64,000 bases of DNA from Pseudomonas sp. PA27(2017) (GCF_001945445.1 NZ_MSXW01000052.1:1-64000); one strand, 5' to 3'. Numbered from the stretch's first letter, positions 10,491 through 20,700 are shown. A program made the numbers and translations. The notes: generated by a model from the letters alone, not told the origin.

Positions 10491-10515
10491 TCGCGGATAA
10501 ATCCGCTCCTTCAGG
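10491..10515. repeat. Pseudomonas REP sequence
   Basis: TCGCGGATAAATCCGCTCCT followed by TCAGG matches, on the other strand, the common Pseudomonas REP core AGGAGCGGATTTATCCGCGA. It lies in the gap between the HlyD and glycosyltransferase genes. Such repeats are extragenic and scattered over pseudomonad chromosomes. Confidence 0.7.
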
Positions 10516-10552
10516 GCATGTGGTTCTGACTACCACAAGCGCCTCTGCCCCG

Positions 10553-10579
10553 GCCCCTCGCCTGTAAACGGGAGGGGGC
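10553..10579 (-). terminator. GC-rich hairpin after the hlyD stop
   Basis: CCCCTC (10554-10559) pairs with GAGGGG (10572-10577) just beyond the HlyD stop. There is no U-run after the stem, so it may only attenuate transcription or protect RNA ends. Confidence 0.35.
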
Positions 10580-10587
10580 GTAGCACC

Positions 10588-12003
10588 TCAACGCTCCACC
10601 AGGCTCTCGTCCACGTACTGTTGCAATGGACTGAGGAAGTAATCGATTACCTTGCGCTTATCCGTCTTCACCTCCGCGCGTACTGCCATGCCTGGCGAGA
10701 GCGCTATGCGCCCACTGCCCACGGGGATACTGTCAGCAGCCAGCTGTATCCGCGCGCTGTAAACCAAACCAAGTTTCTCGTCCTCGATCGCGTCACTGGA
10801 TACGCTCACCACAGTCCCGTCTACCACACCGTATTTTGTGAAGTTAAAGGTTTCGACCTTCACCTCAACGGCCTGGCCAGGGCGTACGAAACCGACGTCC
10901 TTGTTCTCCAGCATCGCCTCAATTTCCACCGGCTGATCGCTTGGGACAATAACCATCAGCGGCTGGGCCTGAGTTACAACGCCGCCTTGGGTATGAATCG
11001 CCAGTTGCTGGACAGTCCCATCAACGGGAGCAGTAAGCTGCGTGAGTCGGTTACGCTGCTCCGCCTTCCTCAGTTCCTGAGCAAGGCTTGCAGCGCGGAC
11101 GTCCGCATCATTCTGCAGATCGAGCATCGCTCTGCGCGTCTGTGCCAAGACACCTGTGCGTTGCTGCTGCGCGGCCTTCAGCGCGGCTTCCAGTTCGCTG
11201 ATTCGGGCTTTTTGTTGGGCCAGCTCACGCTCCTGATCTAGCAGAATCTGCTCTTTCTCCAGGTAGGCATGCTTGGCGACAAATTGCTTGTCGAGCAGGC
11301 CACGGTAGTCAGCTGCCAGCTCACGGGAGATAGGGAGCGTTTTGCTGAGTGCGGTGATAGAGGCTCGTAGGGAACGTATTTCAGCCTCGCGCTGCTCGAT
11401 CTGGGCATCGCTTTGGTCAAGGGCTGCCCGCAGTTCGAGATACTGACCTTGCACCCATCGCTGCAGACTTTCTTGCTGAGCGGGAGTGGCGTTCGGAATA
11501 AAATCGGAAACCGATGCGGGCTCGGTCTTATCCTTTATTGCTTGCAAAAGCAGCTGTGCGCGAGCGCCATCCACATGGGCTGCGAGTAGCTCACTGTGAA
11601 GCCTCTCGACGTCGGCACCGGTGATCTGGCTATCGAGTTCAACGAGTAGCTCACCCGCTTTCACCTGCTGGCCATCATGCACATAGATGGCCTTTACGAC
11701 GGCGACCTCGTTGGGCTGGATCACCTTGGTCTTACCGCTTGGCACTATCTTGCCGGTCGCGGTGGCCACGACGTCGATCTCGCCGATACAGGCCCAGATC
11801 AGCGCGAGCGCGGCGAAAAGCATGATCGTCCACTGGATATAACGTGGTGCCGGATGGACGGGCTTTTCCTGCAACGCTAACGCAGCGGGCAGAAACTGAA
11901 CTTCGTGACTTAGCCGAGGCGGCGCATCCATCGCCTTGCGGTTACGCCATGAGTGTCGCCAGGCACTGCGGTATCGATTGAGTAACTCACGCTTAGCGCC
12001 CAT
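10588..12003 (-). CDS. HlyD-family type I secretion adaptor
   Basis: A 471-residue periplasmic adaptor. There is a short cytoplasmic N-terminus and one membrane anchor near residues 58-78 (IMLFAALALIWACIGEIDVV). A lipoyl/barrel-sandwich half-motif follows (GKIVPSGKTKVIQPNEVAVVKAIYVHDGQQVKAGELLVELD), then a long coiled-coil hairpin (about 130-310) that reaches the outer-membrane factor. The second lipoyl half is LTAPVDGTVQQLAIHTQGGVV, and the beta-barrel carries ALSPGMAVRAEVKTDKRKVIDY, typical of HlyD/PrtE adaptors. It starts 48 bp after the ABC transporter stop on the same strand. With that transporter and the TolC-like gene it would form the three-part exporter for the RTX protein. Confidence 0.93.
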   Translation of the reverse strand: MGAKRELLNRYRSAWRHSWRNRKAMDAPPRLSHEVQFLPAALALQEKPVHPAPRYIQWTIMLFAALALIWACIGEIDVVATATGKIVPSGKTKVIQPNEVAVVKAIYVHDGQQVKAGELLVELDSQITGADVERLHSELLAAHVDGARAQLLLQAIKDKTEPASVSDFIPNATPAQQESLQRWVQGQYLELRAALDQSDAQIEQREAEIRSLRASITALSKTLPISRELAADYRGLLDKQFVAKHAYLEKEQILLDQERELAQQKARISELEAALKAAQQQRTGVLAQTRRAMLDLQNDADVRAASLAQELRKAEQRNRLTQLTAPVDGTVQQLAIHTQGGVVTQAQPLMVIVPSDQPVEIEAMLENKDVGFVRPGQAVEVKVETFNFTKYGVVDGTVVSVSSDAIEDEKLGLVYSARIQLAADSIPVGSGRIALSPGMAVRAEVKTDKRKVIDYFLSPLQQYVDESLVER

Positions 12004-12051
12004 GGCACTGATCCTTTGCCAACGGCAGTAGGCACGACGCTAGACAACTGC

Positions 12052-14202
12052 TCATGCCACGTCCCCCTGCTGCAACCGATGCAAGCGCGAATAGTGTCCC
12101 GCCTGGTGGGTCAGCAACTCGGAGTGGCTGCCCTGCTCCACGATCTGGCCACGATCCATGACTACGATGCGGTTCGCATCGCGCACAGCGGATAGCCGGT
12201 GAGCAATGATGATCACCGTCCGCCCCTTGCAGATGGCCTGCATGTTCTGCTGAATGACGCGCTCGGATTCGTAATCGAGGGCACTGGTGGCCTCATCGAA
12301 AATCAGGATGCGCGGGTTGCCGATCAGTGCACGGGCGATAGCCACTCGCTGCCTTTGACCACCCGACAGCGAGGCACCGTGCTCACCGACGACGGTGTCG
12401 TAGCCCTCCGGCAATTCGAGGATGAAGTCATGGGCCCCCGCCATCTTGGCGGCCTGCATCACAACCTCGATAGGCGCACCAGGATCGGTCAGGGCGATGT
12501 TTTCCCGGATGCTGCGTGCGAACAGCATATTGTCCTGCAGCACCACACCAATCTGCCTGCGCAGAGACGACACATCTGCCAACGCGAGATCCATACCATC
12601 GACCAGCACCCGGCCTCGCTCGGGTGTGTACAGGCGCTGCAAGAGACGTGTCAGCGTGCTTTTACCTGAACCCGATCGGCCCACGACGCCGATCACTTCA
12701 CCAGCCTGGATTCGCAAGCTGACGCCACGCAGCACTTCGGAGCCATCAGGCCGGTAGCGGAACTGCACCTGGTCGAATTCGATATCGCCTTTAAGGGGAG
12801 GCAACGCACTGCGCGAGGACTGGGACATTTCTGTACGCGTGTTGAGAATATCGCCGAGGCGCTGCACCGAGACGCCGGTTTGCTGGAAGTTCGTCCATAG
12901 CTGGGCAAGGCGCATGATCGGCTGCGAAACCCGGCCCGCCAGCATGTTGAAGGCGATCAGTTGGCCAACGCTCAATTGCCCATCGATCACCAGGCGGGCG
13001 CCGAGCCACAGAGTAGCCACCGTCACCAGCTTGCCAATCAGACCAACGCTTTCATTGGCCAGGTTCGATAGGTTCTGGGTCTTGAAGCTTGCAGCCACGT
13101 AACCAGCAAGCTGGTTATCCCACTTGCGGTTGACCTGCGGCTCAACGGCCATGGATTTGAGGGTGTCGATACCGTTGACGGTTTCCACCAGGAACGCCTG
13201 ATTTTCGGCCCCCCGAGTGAAGCTCTCGTTCAACCGCGCGCGCAGCACCGGCGTAATCAACAAGGAGACGATGAAGTACAGCGGCAGCGACAAGATGACG
13301 ACCAGAGTCAGCCAGCCGCTGTACATGAACATCACGGCGATAAACACCACCGAGAACAGCACATCCAGCACTAGCGTAATCGCGTTGCCAGTCAGGAAGC
13401 TGCGGATGTTTTCCAACTCGCGAACCCGGGCGACTGAGTCACCCACCCTGCGCGCCTGGAAGTAAGACAAGGGCAGCGTGACCAGATGCCGAAACAGCCG
13501 TGACCCCAACTCCACATCGATACGGCTGGCCGTGTGGGCGAAGACATAGCTTCGTAAGCCTGACAGCAACGTCTCAAAAATCATGATGCCGAGCAGACCA
13601 ATGGCAATCACGTCCAGAGTGGTCAGGCCGCGGTGCACCAGCACCTTGTCCATGACGACCTGAAAGAACAGCGGCGTCAGCAATGCGAAGATCTGCAGGA
13701 CGAAGGAAACGAGCAGCACCTCCCCCAGCAGCTTGCGGTACTTGACGATCGCAGGAATGAACCAGGTGAAGTCGAAGCGCGATAGCTCCCCCGCCATCGA
13801 GGCTTCGGAGCGGATCAGCAGCAATTCGCCTGTCCAGCGTAATTCAAGCTCTTCCTGAGTTAGTACCTCAGGGCGCTGCGCGCGGGGATCATGGATCAGC
13901 GCCTTGCCTTCATCCATCCGGGCGATGATGAAAAAACGGCCATCGGTATCAACGGCAATGGCTGGTAGCGGCGTGTGCGTCAGTCGCGAAAGCGAGCTAC
14001 GTGCGGACTTGGCTTTGAGCCCAAGCTTTTTCGTGGCCAGCAAGATTTCCGGGCGACCAAACAGTCGACCATCTTCGGCGTATTCGTGGGTGAGCTGTTC
14101 AGGGGAAGCGGCAACGTTATGAAAACGCGCCAACATAACTAGACAGGCAAGACCTGTGTCCAGCTCAGGGGCTGGCTCGGGAGCAGCTGAATCGTTCAGC
14201 AT
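12052..14202 (-). CDS. type I secretion ABC transporter, HlyB-like with degenerate C39 domain
   Basis: A 716-residue fused exporter. Residues 1-135 are a C39-like domain. At the place where active C39 peptidases have the catalytic Cys (DCG), this protein reads DTGLACL, so it should not cleave. It would bind unfolded substrate, as in HlyB. Six transmembrane helices follow (about 150-430), then the ATPase domain with Walker A GVVGRSGSGKSTLTRL, signature LSGGQRQRVAIARAL, Walker B ILIFDEATSALD and the H-loop in IIIAHRLS. It lies in the inner membrane and drives RTX export with the HlyD and TolC partners encoded around it. Length is normal for the family. Confidence 0.95.
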   Translation of the reverse strand: MLNDSAAPEPAPELDTGLACLVMLARFHNVAASPEQLTHEYAEDGRLFGRPEILLATKKLGLKAKSARSSLSRLTHTPLPAIAVDTDGRFFIIARMDEGKALIHDPRAQRPEVLTQEELELRWTGELLLIRSEASMAGELSRFDFTWFIPAIVKYRKLLGEVLLVSFVLQIFALLTPLFFQVVMDKVLVHRGLTTLDVIAIGLLGIMIFETLLSGLRSYVFAHTASRIDVELGSRLFRHLVTLPLSYFQARRVGDSVARVRELENIRSFLTGNAITLVLDVLFSVVFIAVMFMYSGWLTLVVILSLPLYFIVSLLITPVLRARLNESFTRGAENQAFLVETVNGIDTLKSMAVEPQVNRKWDNQLAGYVAASFKTQNLSNLANESVGLIGKLVTVATLWLGARLVIDGQLSVGQLIAFNMLAGRVSQPIMRLAQLWTNFQQTGVSVQRLGDILNTRTEMSQSSRSALPPLKGDIEFDQVQFRYRPDGSEVLRGVSLRIQAGEVIGVVGRSGSGKSTLTRLLQRLYTPERGRVLVDGMDLALADVSSLRRQIGVVLQDNMLFARSIRENIALTDPGAPIEVVMQAAKMAGAHDFILELPEGYDTVVGEHGASLSGGQRQRVAIARALIGNPRILIFDEATSALDYESERVIQQNMQAICKGRTVIIIAHRLSAVRDANRIVVMDRGQIVEQGSHSELLTHQAGHYSRLHRLQQGDVA

Positions 14203-14360
14203 CTCTGCATCCGTGCGTTAAAACGACAAGGCGTCGCGGCGGCTATCTTACGTGGCCGCCAACTGTAAACAAGCCACGCAACGTCGACTAGAACACATGA
14301 AAAAGCACCAATCTGTTACTCGGTATTACAGCCACTTCATTGGGACATCCCATAGATCAG

Positions 14361-14492
14361 GTCAAGCGCGCTTGAGCTAAACAATTGAAGACGCGGATAT
14401 CAATTGACCGCAGGCATTCGAGTCCAGCTGAGCTATAGGCCGGCAGGTGCCTCAACACAGCTACGGCTTCCAGTAGACCGACTGATCAGTCG
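14361..14492. repeat. palindromes between the transporter gene and the decayed membrane gene
   Basis: Two perfect 14-bp palindromes occur here: TCAAGCGCGCTTGA near 14361-14376 and CGACTGATCAGTCG (14479-14492). Between them lies an inverted repeat CAATTGA...TCAATTG. The second overlaps the stop of the minus-strand membrane gene. They could be operators of the secretion genes or terminator-like structures. No U-run is present. Confidence 0.4.
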
Positions 14493-15039
14493 ATGGATTT
14501 TTTCCCTTTGACATCCCGTATGAGGTCTTTAGCTAGCGATGCCTCAAGCAAAAGCACATAGGCAAACACCCATATCAACAGCACGTTAGCAAGAAAGTAA
14601 CGAATAAAACCTTGAAAGAAATCTACGGGCAAACTGGAGCTGTATGGGAATACAACAACTGATAAAGTTACTGCCATAAGAAGGAAAAGCCCGATCACCG
14701 CCTTAGGCATTAATGACAGCTTTACGAAAGATCCTCCAGGAGCCCCGTAAGGAATACATTCGTAAATCGACACATAGATTAGATATGGTGCAGCAACGAA
14801 GAATGAAAGCGATGAAGCTACTGCTATTAGCTCCATTTGTCGCGAACTAACAACAACTGAAATTTTGATCTGATCAACTTTCACATTAAAGACAAAGCGT
14901 AAAAATTCATGATCTAAAAACCAAGGACAAAGTAAAAAGCTGCCATCACAATTGTAATTACCGACATCACAAGAACAGGCTTTCTAGCAATCGACAGGGC
15001 TGCAAGAGATCTATTTTTTTCTCTAAATAAAAATGTCAC
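14486..15039 (-). pseudogene. integral membrane protein gene, probably frameshifted
   Basis: The open frame from GTG at 14884 encodes 132 residues with four hydrophobic segments (for example LSFFVAAPYLIYVSIY, VIGLFLLMAVTLSVVVF) and a charged tail DVKGKKSID. Directly upstream, another frame (15039 to 14914) reads FLFREKNRSLAALSIARKPV then LVMSVITIVMAAFYFVLGF and stops at TAG. Past a run of five T the first frame continues as LDHEFLRFVFNVKVDQ without a stop. One base gained or lost in the T-run would join both parts into one protein. Family unknown. Confidence 0.5.
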
Positions 15040-15533
15040 AAACCGCCATCTGCACCAATCCGCTTATCCGAGATAATAGTTATCACTGCGTCAACTTGAA
15101 ATCAGCAGCATTAACTCCCCAAGAGCAAACATGATCCTCAAGGATAGAATGTAAATGCCAGGAGAACTAATTGCAGCGCTGCAGATTCTTCAACACATAT
15201 TAAGAAAAGTTAGAATCAATGACTGAATCGTAGACGGTCTAAAAGCTCAGAATTACGCATCATTGCAAAAAACTGGCGAGAGTAGTTAACAGCAATTATA
15301 GTGAAAACTTTATAAACAGCAAACGAACTCATCAGCCAACAATGATGGACATCTATCTAAAAGACTTGCCGCCCCTTAGAAACAATGGTTCACCAAGAGA
15401 TGAACTGCACCACAAATTTTTCGTCCGTGATTCCGATGTGTGGCACAGCAACGGAGGTTGGAGTCGACTTTTCGTAATGGGTAAGTGCTTAGCAGCAAAT
15501 GACGAGTAACCATTGATGCCAATGTTGGTAGTA
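15040..15533. other. AT-rich stretch without a recognised gene
   Basis: AT-rich sequence with many stops in all frames between the decayed membrane gene and the tolC-like gene. I see no RNA gene or convincing small ORF. Its composition is unlike the flanking secretion genes and fits decayed or foreign DNA. Confidence 0.5.
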
Positions 15534-16946
15534 TCAGCGCTCGTCTAAACTAGGCAAGAAGTCGCGACTGGCATCGTAGTTTTCTCTGAGAAAAACGGAA
15601 AACTCCTGCAGATCACCAACAGCCAGCATCCCAGCTGCTTGCTTGAGCTTGAAGTTATCGATGATGTAGTCGTATCGGAAATTGTTGTAATCCCGAACCG
15701 CCGCGTATAGCTGCCGCTGAGCATTCAACACATCAGCCATGTTGCGAGTTCCAACCCTCAAGCCGACTTCGTTGGCTTCTAATGACATCCGGCCTGACTT
15801 AATCGCCTGCAGACGCGCTGCAATCTGCTCTACACCGGCATTGATCGCCCTATGAGCGCTTCTGGTCAGCAGAACCACCTCACGCCTGACGTTCTCGCGA
15901 TCATCTTCGCTCTTAGCCAGGACTTCTACCGATTGACGCACCTGCGAGCGAGTCATGCCGCCACTGTAGAGAGGGATATTGAGCTCGATGCCGATGCTGC
16001 TCTGCGCGACATCATCGCGATAATCGCTGCGGCCAAAATCGGAAGGATTGTTGTAGCCAAAGCTGTCGTTGTCGCCCTTTCGGTAGGAGGCAACAACATC
16101 GACGGTTGGTGAGAAACCTGCTTTGCTCTGCCTGACCCTCTCTTCCGCCGATGTAACCGCATGGTTGGTCGCAAGCAGGTTGAGATTTTGCTGCGTAGCC
16201 GAATCGACCCATGCCGTCGCGTCATTGGGGACAGGAGGGTCTACCGGCATCGAATGGTCTACACCATCGATAAGGGCGTATTCGCGTGTGGTCAGACGAT
16301 ATAGGACATCGAAGGCCTCATCGGCGTTACGCTGGAAAACCTTGGAATTCGCCTTTGCTAGATCATAGGCAGCCTGCGCATCGAGCACGTCGGTGATGCT
16401 GGCAACACCGCCTTCCAGACGCCCTTGCGCCTGGGCCTGCTGCTCAAGCAGAGCCGATTCCTCAGCACGCGAAGCGGCGAGCGCATCCAATTGGCGAAGG
16501 GTTTCGAAATACGCCTCCGCCACTTTCAGAATAAGCGCCTGCTCCTTGGCCGCGAGCTCCATTTCCGCCTGGGCGACGTCTGCCTGGGCAGCCTTGAGCT
16601 CAAACCAGCGATCAAGGCGAAAAAGTGGCTGGGTGAGGCTTGCACGAAAAGTATTGCCGCTGCGCGAGCGAATGAGCGAAGGGCTATCTCTATCGAGCCG
16701 GGTCGACTCGCTAACCATTCCGGCAGTGATGCTCGGCAGCAACCCCGAACGAGCTTGAGGGGTCGCCTCGGTGCGCGCCCGATACTCATGGCGTGCAGCC
16801 GCCAGCTCAGCATCGTTCATGGCTGCCTGGGTGTAAACCGAGAGCAGACTCGCCCTAGTGGCGAACGGGCCCTCGGTACTCTGCGCGAAGGCCGTTACGG
16901 GAAGAAGCGCCAAGGTCAAGCCGAGGCAGCCAAAGAGGTATCGCAT
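15534..16946 (-). CDS. TolC-family outer-membrane efflux protein
   Basis: A 470-residue TolC/LapE-type channel with signal peptide MRYLFGCLGLTLALLPVTAFAQ. Two outer-membrane-factor repeats follow, with long helices. Typical pieces are SLTQPLFRLDRWFELKAAQADV, IELNIPLYSGGMTRSQVRQS and VGTRNMADVLNAQRQLYAAVRDY. ATG at 16946 has AAGGA six bases upstream and is preferred to the TTG codons just before it. It should be the outer-membrane component for the RTX exporter encoded downstream, though it is separated from it by about 1.3 kb of decayed sequence. Confidence 0.93.
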   Translation of the reverse strand: MRYLFGCLGLTLALLPVTAFAQSTEGPFATRASLLSVYTQAAMNDAELAAARHEYRARTEATPQARSGLLPSITAGMVSESTRLDRDSPSLIRSRSGNTFRASLTQPLFRLDRWFELKAAQADVAQAEMELAAKEQALILKVAEAYFETLRQLDALAASRAEESALLEQQAQAQGRLEGGVASITDVLDAQAAYDLAKANSKVFQRNADEAFDVLYRLTTREYALIDGVDHSMPVDPPVPNDATAWVDSATQQNLNLLATNHAVTSAEERVRQSKAGFSPTVDVVASYRKGDNDSFGYNNPSDFGRSDYRDDVAQSSIGIELNIPLYSGGMTRSQVRQSVEVLAKSEDDRENVRREVVLLTRSAHRAINAGVEQIAARLQAIKSGRMSLEANEVGLRVGTRNMADVLNAQRQLYAAVRDYNNFRYDYIIDNFKLKQAAGMLAVGDLQEFSVFLRENYDASRDFLPSLDER

Positions 16947-17192
16947 CAACAATCCTTGTCAGAAACCACAGCGACGTGGCTGCGAATCCTATGGAATTCG
17001 TGGTTCCCGTCAAGGTGAAAATGTTCAGGATCTGAAGACACCAAAATTTTTCATCAGAGGAATAGTTTTCGACATGAGATATGGCAAGGATGTGGACGGC
17101 ACGGTTTACGCGCAACACGTAAGCTCAGCAGCTTGCAGCACCCGCTCCCGGAGCAATTAATCAGCTGCTTAGGAGCCAATATCTGACAGCCA

Positions 17193-18560
17193 CTGCTTTT
17201 CCACATTGAGTCACGGGCACAGATGTCGATGCTGCCGCGTTTGAAGCCAAAAACGTTTTACTACTTGGTGATGGAGGTGGCCATCGTGCGACCTGGGCCA
17301 ATCGTGGGCGATATGGTTCATCCCTACCTCCGGCGGCGCAATGGTGAGGAGCAAGTGACGTACCCAAGTGAGGAACTGCGTGATGTTTTCGAGCGCACGC
17401 TCGGTGTGCCGCTGTTCCAGGAGCAGGTGATGCGCCTGGCAATTGTCGCGGCGGGATACTCACCAGGTGAGGCAGATCAGCTACGTCGCTCCATGGCCGC
17501 CTGGAAGCGCCATGGTGGACTAGAGCCGCACCAGATCCGACTGCGCCAGGGCATGCTGGAACGAGGCTACAGGGAGGAGTTTGCAGCTCGCATCTTCGAG
17601 CAGATCAAAGGGTTCGGCAGCTATGGTTTTCCGGAGTCGCACGCAGCGAGTTTTGCCCTCCTCACCTACGCCTCGTGCTGGCTCAAATGTCATGAGCAAT
17701 CAGCCTATGCCTGCGCCCTGATCAACAGCTGGCCCATGGGTTTCTATAGCCCCGACCAAGTGCTCCAGGATGCTCGCCGGCATGGCGTTGAGATCCGTCC
17801 TGTCGACGTGACGGTGAGTGATTGGGACTGCACGTTGGAGGCGCTGGATCGACGGCTACCGGCGCTGAGGATGGGCCTGCGGATGGTCAGAGGATTAGCT
17901 GAAGCCGTGGGTAGAAGGATTGAGGTCGAGAGGGAGGCAAAGTCCTTTGGCGACGTCGGAGACCTCTGTCTGCGCGCGGAGCTGGATCACAAGGCGCGCG
18001 AGCTCCTTGCTGAGGCTGATGCGTTGAAGAACCTCGCAGGGCACCGCCATGCGGCACGTTGGGAGATCGCGGCGGTGCAGCAGCCCCTTCCCCTGTTTGC
18101 CCAGGAGCCCGATGAGAAGCCGGTATCGATTCCGGAGCCTAGCGTGGTTGAGAACATGCACGCTGATTATGCACGGACAGGCACGACTCTGGGCCCGCAT
18201 CCGATGTCGTTACTCAGAACTCAGCTTAAGAAAATGCGTGCAAAGAGCTCGCAGGATCTGAGAGAAATGGGGGACTGTAATCACGTCACCGTGATCGGGA
18301 TTGTCACCGGCAGGCAGAGGCCTTCGACGGCGAGCGGCGTGACGTTCGTGACCCTGGAAGACGAGTTCGGCATGACCAACGTGATCGTCTGGAAGGACTT
18401 GGCCGAGCAGTATCGATCGGCTCTGGTGCATTCGAAGCTGTTGCAGGTGAAGGGCAAGCTGGAAGATCAGGAGGGGGTGGTGCATTTGATTGCGGGGCAC
18501 CTACAGGATCGGAGTGATTTGCTGAAGGGGCTGGACGTGAGGAGTCGCAATTTTTATTGA
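17193..18560 (+). pseudogene. C-terminal fragment of error-prone DNA polymerase ImuC/DnaE2
   Basis: The first ATG is at 17223, but homology runs a few codons further back ([17 protein letters not shown]), where an intact DnaE2 reads VFQ(V/I)ESRAQ. Before that an in-frame TGA ends the similarity. The remaining 445 residues include [19 protein letters not shown], the HhH/fingers region ([19 protein letters not shown]) and the OB-fold tail. Full DnaE2 is about 1030 residues. The PHP domain and the palm with its catalytic Asp residues are missing, so it cannot polymerise. Neither imuA nor imuB is nearby, so this is a translocated or deletion-truncated remnant. Confidence 0.88.
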
Positions 18561-18593
18561 CCTGGGCGGCCATCAGGATAGAAAGATTCTTAT

Positions 18594-19481
18594 TCAAGAG
18601 TATCTAACTGATTGACCTCTTAAGTGATTCAAACCTTCGACCATCAACAATCCGACGGCTACCCAAATGGGAATGTAGGTCGCCCACTCATGGGGCGCAA
18701 TACGCTCGCCTATCAGCAGAGCGACTGCGACCATCAGCACAGGCTCCACATAACCTAAGAGACCGAACAGGCTGAATGGGAGCAGACGCCCGGCAGTCGT
18801 ATAGGCCATAAAGGCTGCCGCGCTGATTACTGCGAGAATCAGCACCAAGATATAGAGCCTGGGTGCCTGTTCGAAATGAGCCATTGTCGATTGCTGGCCT
18901 AGGACAAACCAGCAGGCGATCGGCAACACCAACAGCATGTCGAACCAAAGGCCTCCCAGATTGGCTGTGTTCAGCTTTCGGCGCAGCATGAAGTAGATTG
19001 GAAAGCCCCCCGCCACAAGCAGCGTTTCCCACGCGAATCCGCCGACTTGAAACAGCTCGTGCGCAACGCCTAGCAGAGCTGAGATGCCAGCAGTTTTCTG
19101 AAGCCGACTCAGCCGCTCTCGATAGACGAGCATTCCTATCATCAGCATCACGAGAGGGAGCAGAAAGTAACCCAGAGAAACCTGCAGTCCTCTCCCATTT
19201 ATGGGCGCCCACATGAACAGCCATTGTTGAACGCCAAGCAGAGCGCTGCTGGCGGCTAATCCGAATATCAGGATAGGTTGCTGCTTGAGGCGGGCAAAAA
19301 TCTCCTTCACGGGATCCCACTCACGCCCCAGCAGTAAGAACAGCGTCACGCAAGGCAGGGTGAGTAGCATACGCCAACCAAAAATTTCTTCCCCATTGAG
19401 TGGTTTGAGCAGAGTGGCGTAATAGTAGAGGCTTGCGAACGCGCAAGACGAAGCGATAGACAAAGCAATTCCCTTGAGCAC
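18594..19481 (-). CDS. rarD: RarD-type EamA/DMT permease
   Basis: A 295-residue inner-membrane protein with ten predicted helices and two EamA repeats. The start MLKGIALSIASSCAFASLYYYATLL and GLLGYVEPVLMVAVALLIGER are typical of the RarD subgroup of the drug/metabolite transporter superfamily. Substrates of most RarD proteins are unknown. It lies 34 bp downstream of the LysR gene on the same strand, which suggests that the regulator controls it or is co-transcribed with it. Confidence 0.85.
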   Translation of the reverse strand: MLKGIALSIASSCAFASLYYYATLLKPLNGEEIFGWRMLLTLPCVTLFLLLGREWDPVKEIFARLKQQPILIFGLAASSALLGVQQWLFMWAPINGRGLQVSLGYFLLPLVMLMIGMLVYRERLSRLQKTAGISALLGVAHELFQVGGFAWETLLVAGGFPIYFMLRRKLNTANLGGLWFDMLLVLPIACWFVLGQQSTMAHFEQAPRLYILVLILAVISAAAFMAYTTAGRLLPFSLFGLLGYVEPVLMVAVALLIGERIAPHEWATYIPIWVAVGLLMVEGLNHLRGQSVRYS

Positions 19482-19515
19482 AATCGCCTCCCAGGAAATC
19501 AGTTTTCGATGACGT

Positions 19516-20457
19516 TTAGCGAGCGATAGACGGCCAGGGGGGAGCTTCGGCGAATTTCGTTTCTATCCAGTCCTTGAACGCAAGGGTTGTTGCGGGCGAA
19601 AACCGCGCTGACGGACGAACCAGGTAAACACCACCGTCAGCACCGTCCAACAACCAGTCAGGTAGCACGCGCACCAGTCGCCCAGCTTCAAGGTCGCGAC
19701 TCATGAGCCATTCACCTGCACCGAGGATTCCAACGCCATGACGTGCAGCGGCTAACAAAGACTCAGCATCGTTTGATGTCAAAGAGCCCTGTACCAGTGC
19801 CCTATGCTGCTGACCGGCTTTGAATAGTCTCCACTCGGGGAACGACGCAAAACCGCTGAAGCGCAGGCAGTTGTGATTAGCGAGATCTGCAGGTGTAGAA
19901 GGAGAACCGCGTTCAGCTAGATAGCTGGGAGAAGCGCAGAGAATTCGGCGGTGATCCGTTAGCTTTCGCGCAATCAGGCGGTTGTCGTTCAGCTCACCGA
20001 CACGGATTGCGGCGTCATACCCCTCGGCAATGATGTCGACGAAACGATCGCTGTAATCGGCGACTACAGAGACATGCCGGTTTGCGCTGATGAATTCAGA
20101 AAGCATCGGCGCAATCCACATCCGTCCCATCGCTGCGGGAAGCGCAAGGCGCAGCACGCCCATCGGTTCGGCGGCGCCCAAGCTGGCCTCCTGCTCCGCA
20201 TCACTGATAGCTGCTACGGCTGCGCTTAGTTGTGCGACTAACTGTGCCCCTGCTTGGGTGATCCTGAGCTGGCGAGTCGTGCGCTCTACGAGACGAACCC
20301 CCAAGCGAGATTCCATCGCTGCAATTCGCTTCGACACCACTGACGGATCCCGCTGTAGTCGTCGGCCAGCAGCGCTGAAGGAGCCTTCGCTGGCCACAGC
20401 AAGTAGCGCAGCGATTTCATCGCTCTGCTGGCTGTCGAGAAAGGGGGTCAGGGGCAT
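19516..20457 (-). CDS. LysR-family transcriptional regulator
   Basis: A 313-residue LysR regulator. The winged HTH is at the N-terminus (LLAVASEGSFSAAGRRLQRD, SVVSKRIAAMESRLGVRLVER). The effector domain has the CrgA-subgroup layout (GVLRLALPAAMGRMWIAPML, YDAAIRVGEL, NHNCLRFSGF). It probably regulates the rarD-type gene that follows. LysR proteins bind DNA as tetramers and respond to a small effector, unknown here. Confidence 0.9.
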   Translation of the reverse strand: MPLTPFLDSQQSDEIAALLAVASEGSFSAAGRRLQRDPSVVSKRIAAMESRLGVRLVERTTRQLRITQAGAQLVAQLSAAVAAISDAEQEASLGAAEPMGVLRLALPAAMGRMWIAPMLSEFISANRHVSVVADYSDRFVDIIAEGYDAAIRVGELNDNRLIARKLTDHRRILCASPSYLAERGSPSTPADLANHNCLRFSGFASFPEWRLFKAGQQHRALVQGSLTSNDAESLLAAARHGVGILGAGEWLMSRDLEAGRLVRVLPDWLLDGADGGVYLVRPSARFSPATTLAFKDWIETKFAEAPPWPSIAR

Positions 20458-20700
20458 GAATGCTCACCGATGCCGAAAGGAAATTCAGTATCGCTCCCCG
20501 GTCATTGCCCAACAATCCTGCTTCAACACATATCTCTCGTGCATACAGTGCAGGAGTCACGTGTTGCTCCCAGTTGCTTAGGTCACTTTTGCCTCCCCGA
20601 TGCATCGCCTTCAAGCAGGTAGCAGCCGTTGCGGATGGTTTCTTGAAGCGCCGTAAAATTACAATTACTGTTGAATAAAGCATATGCACACTGTTATATT

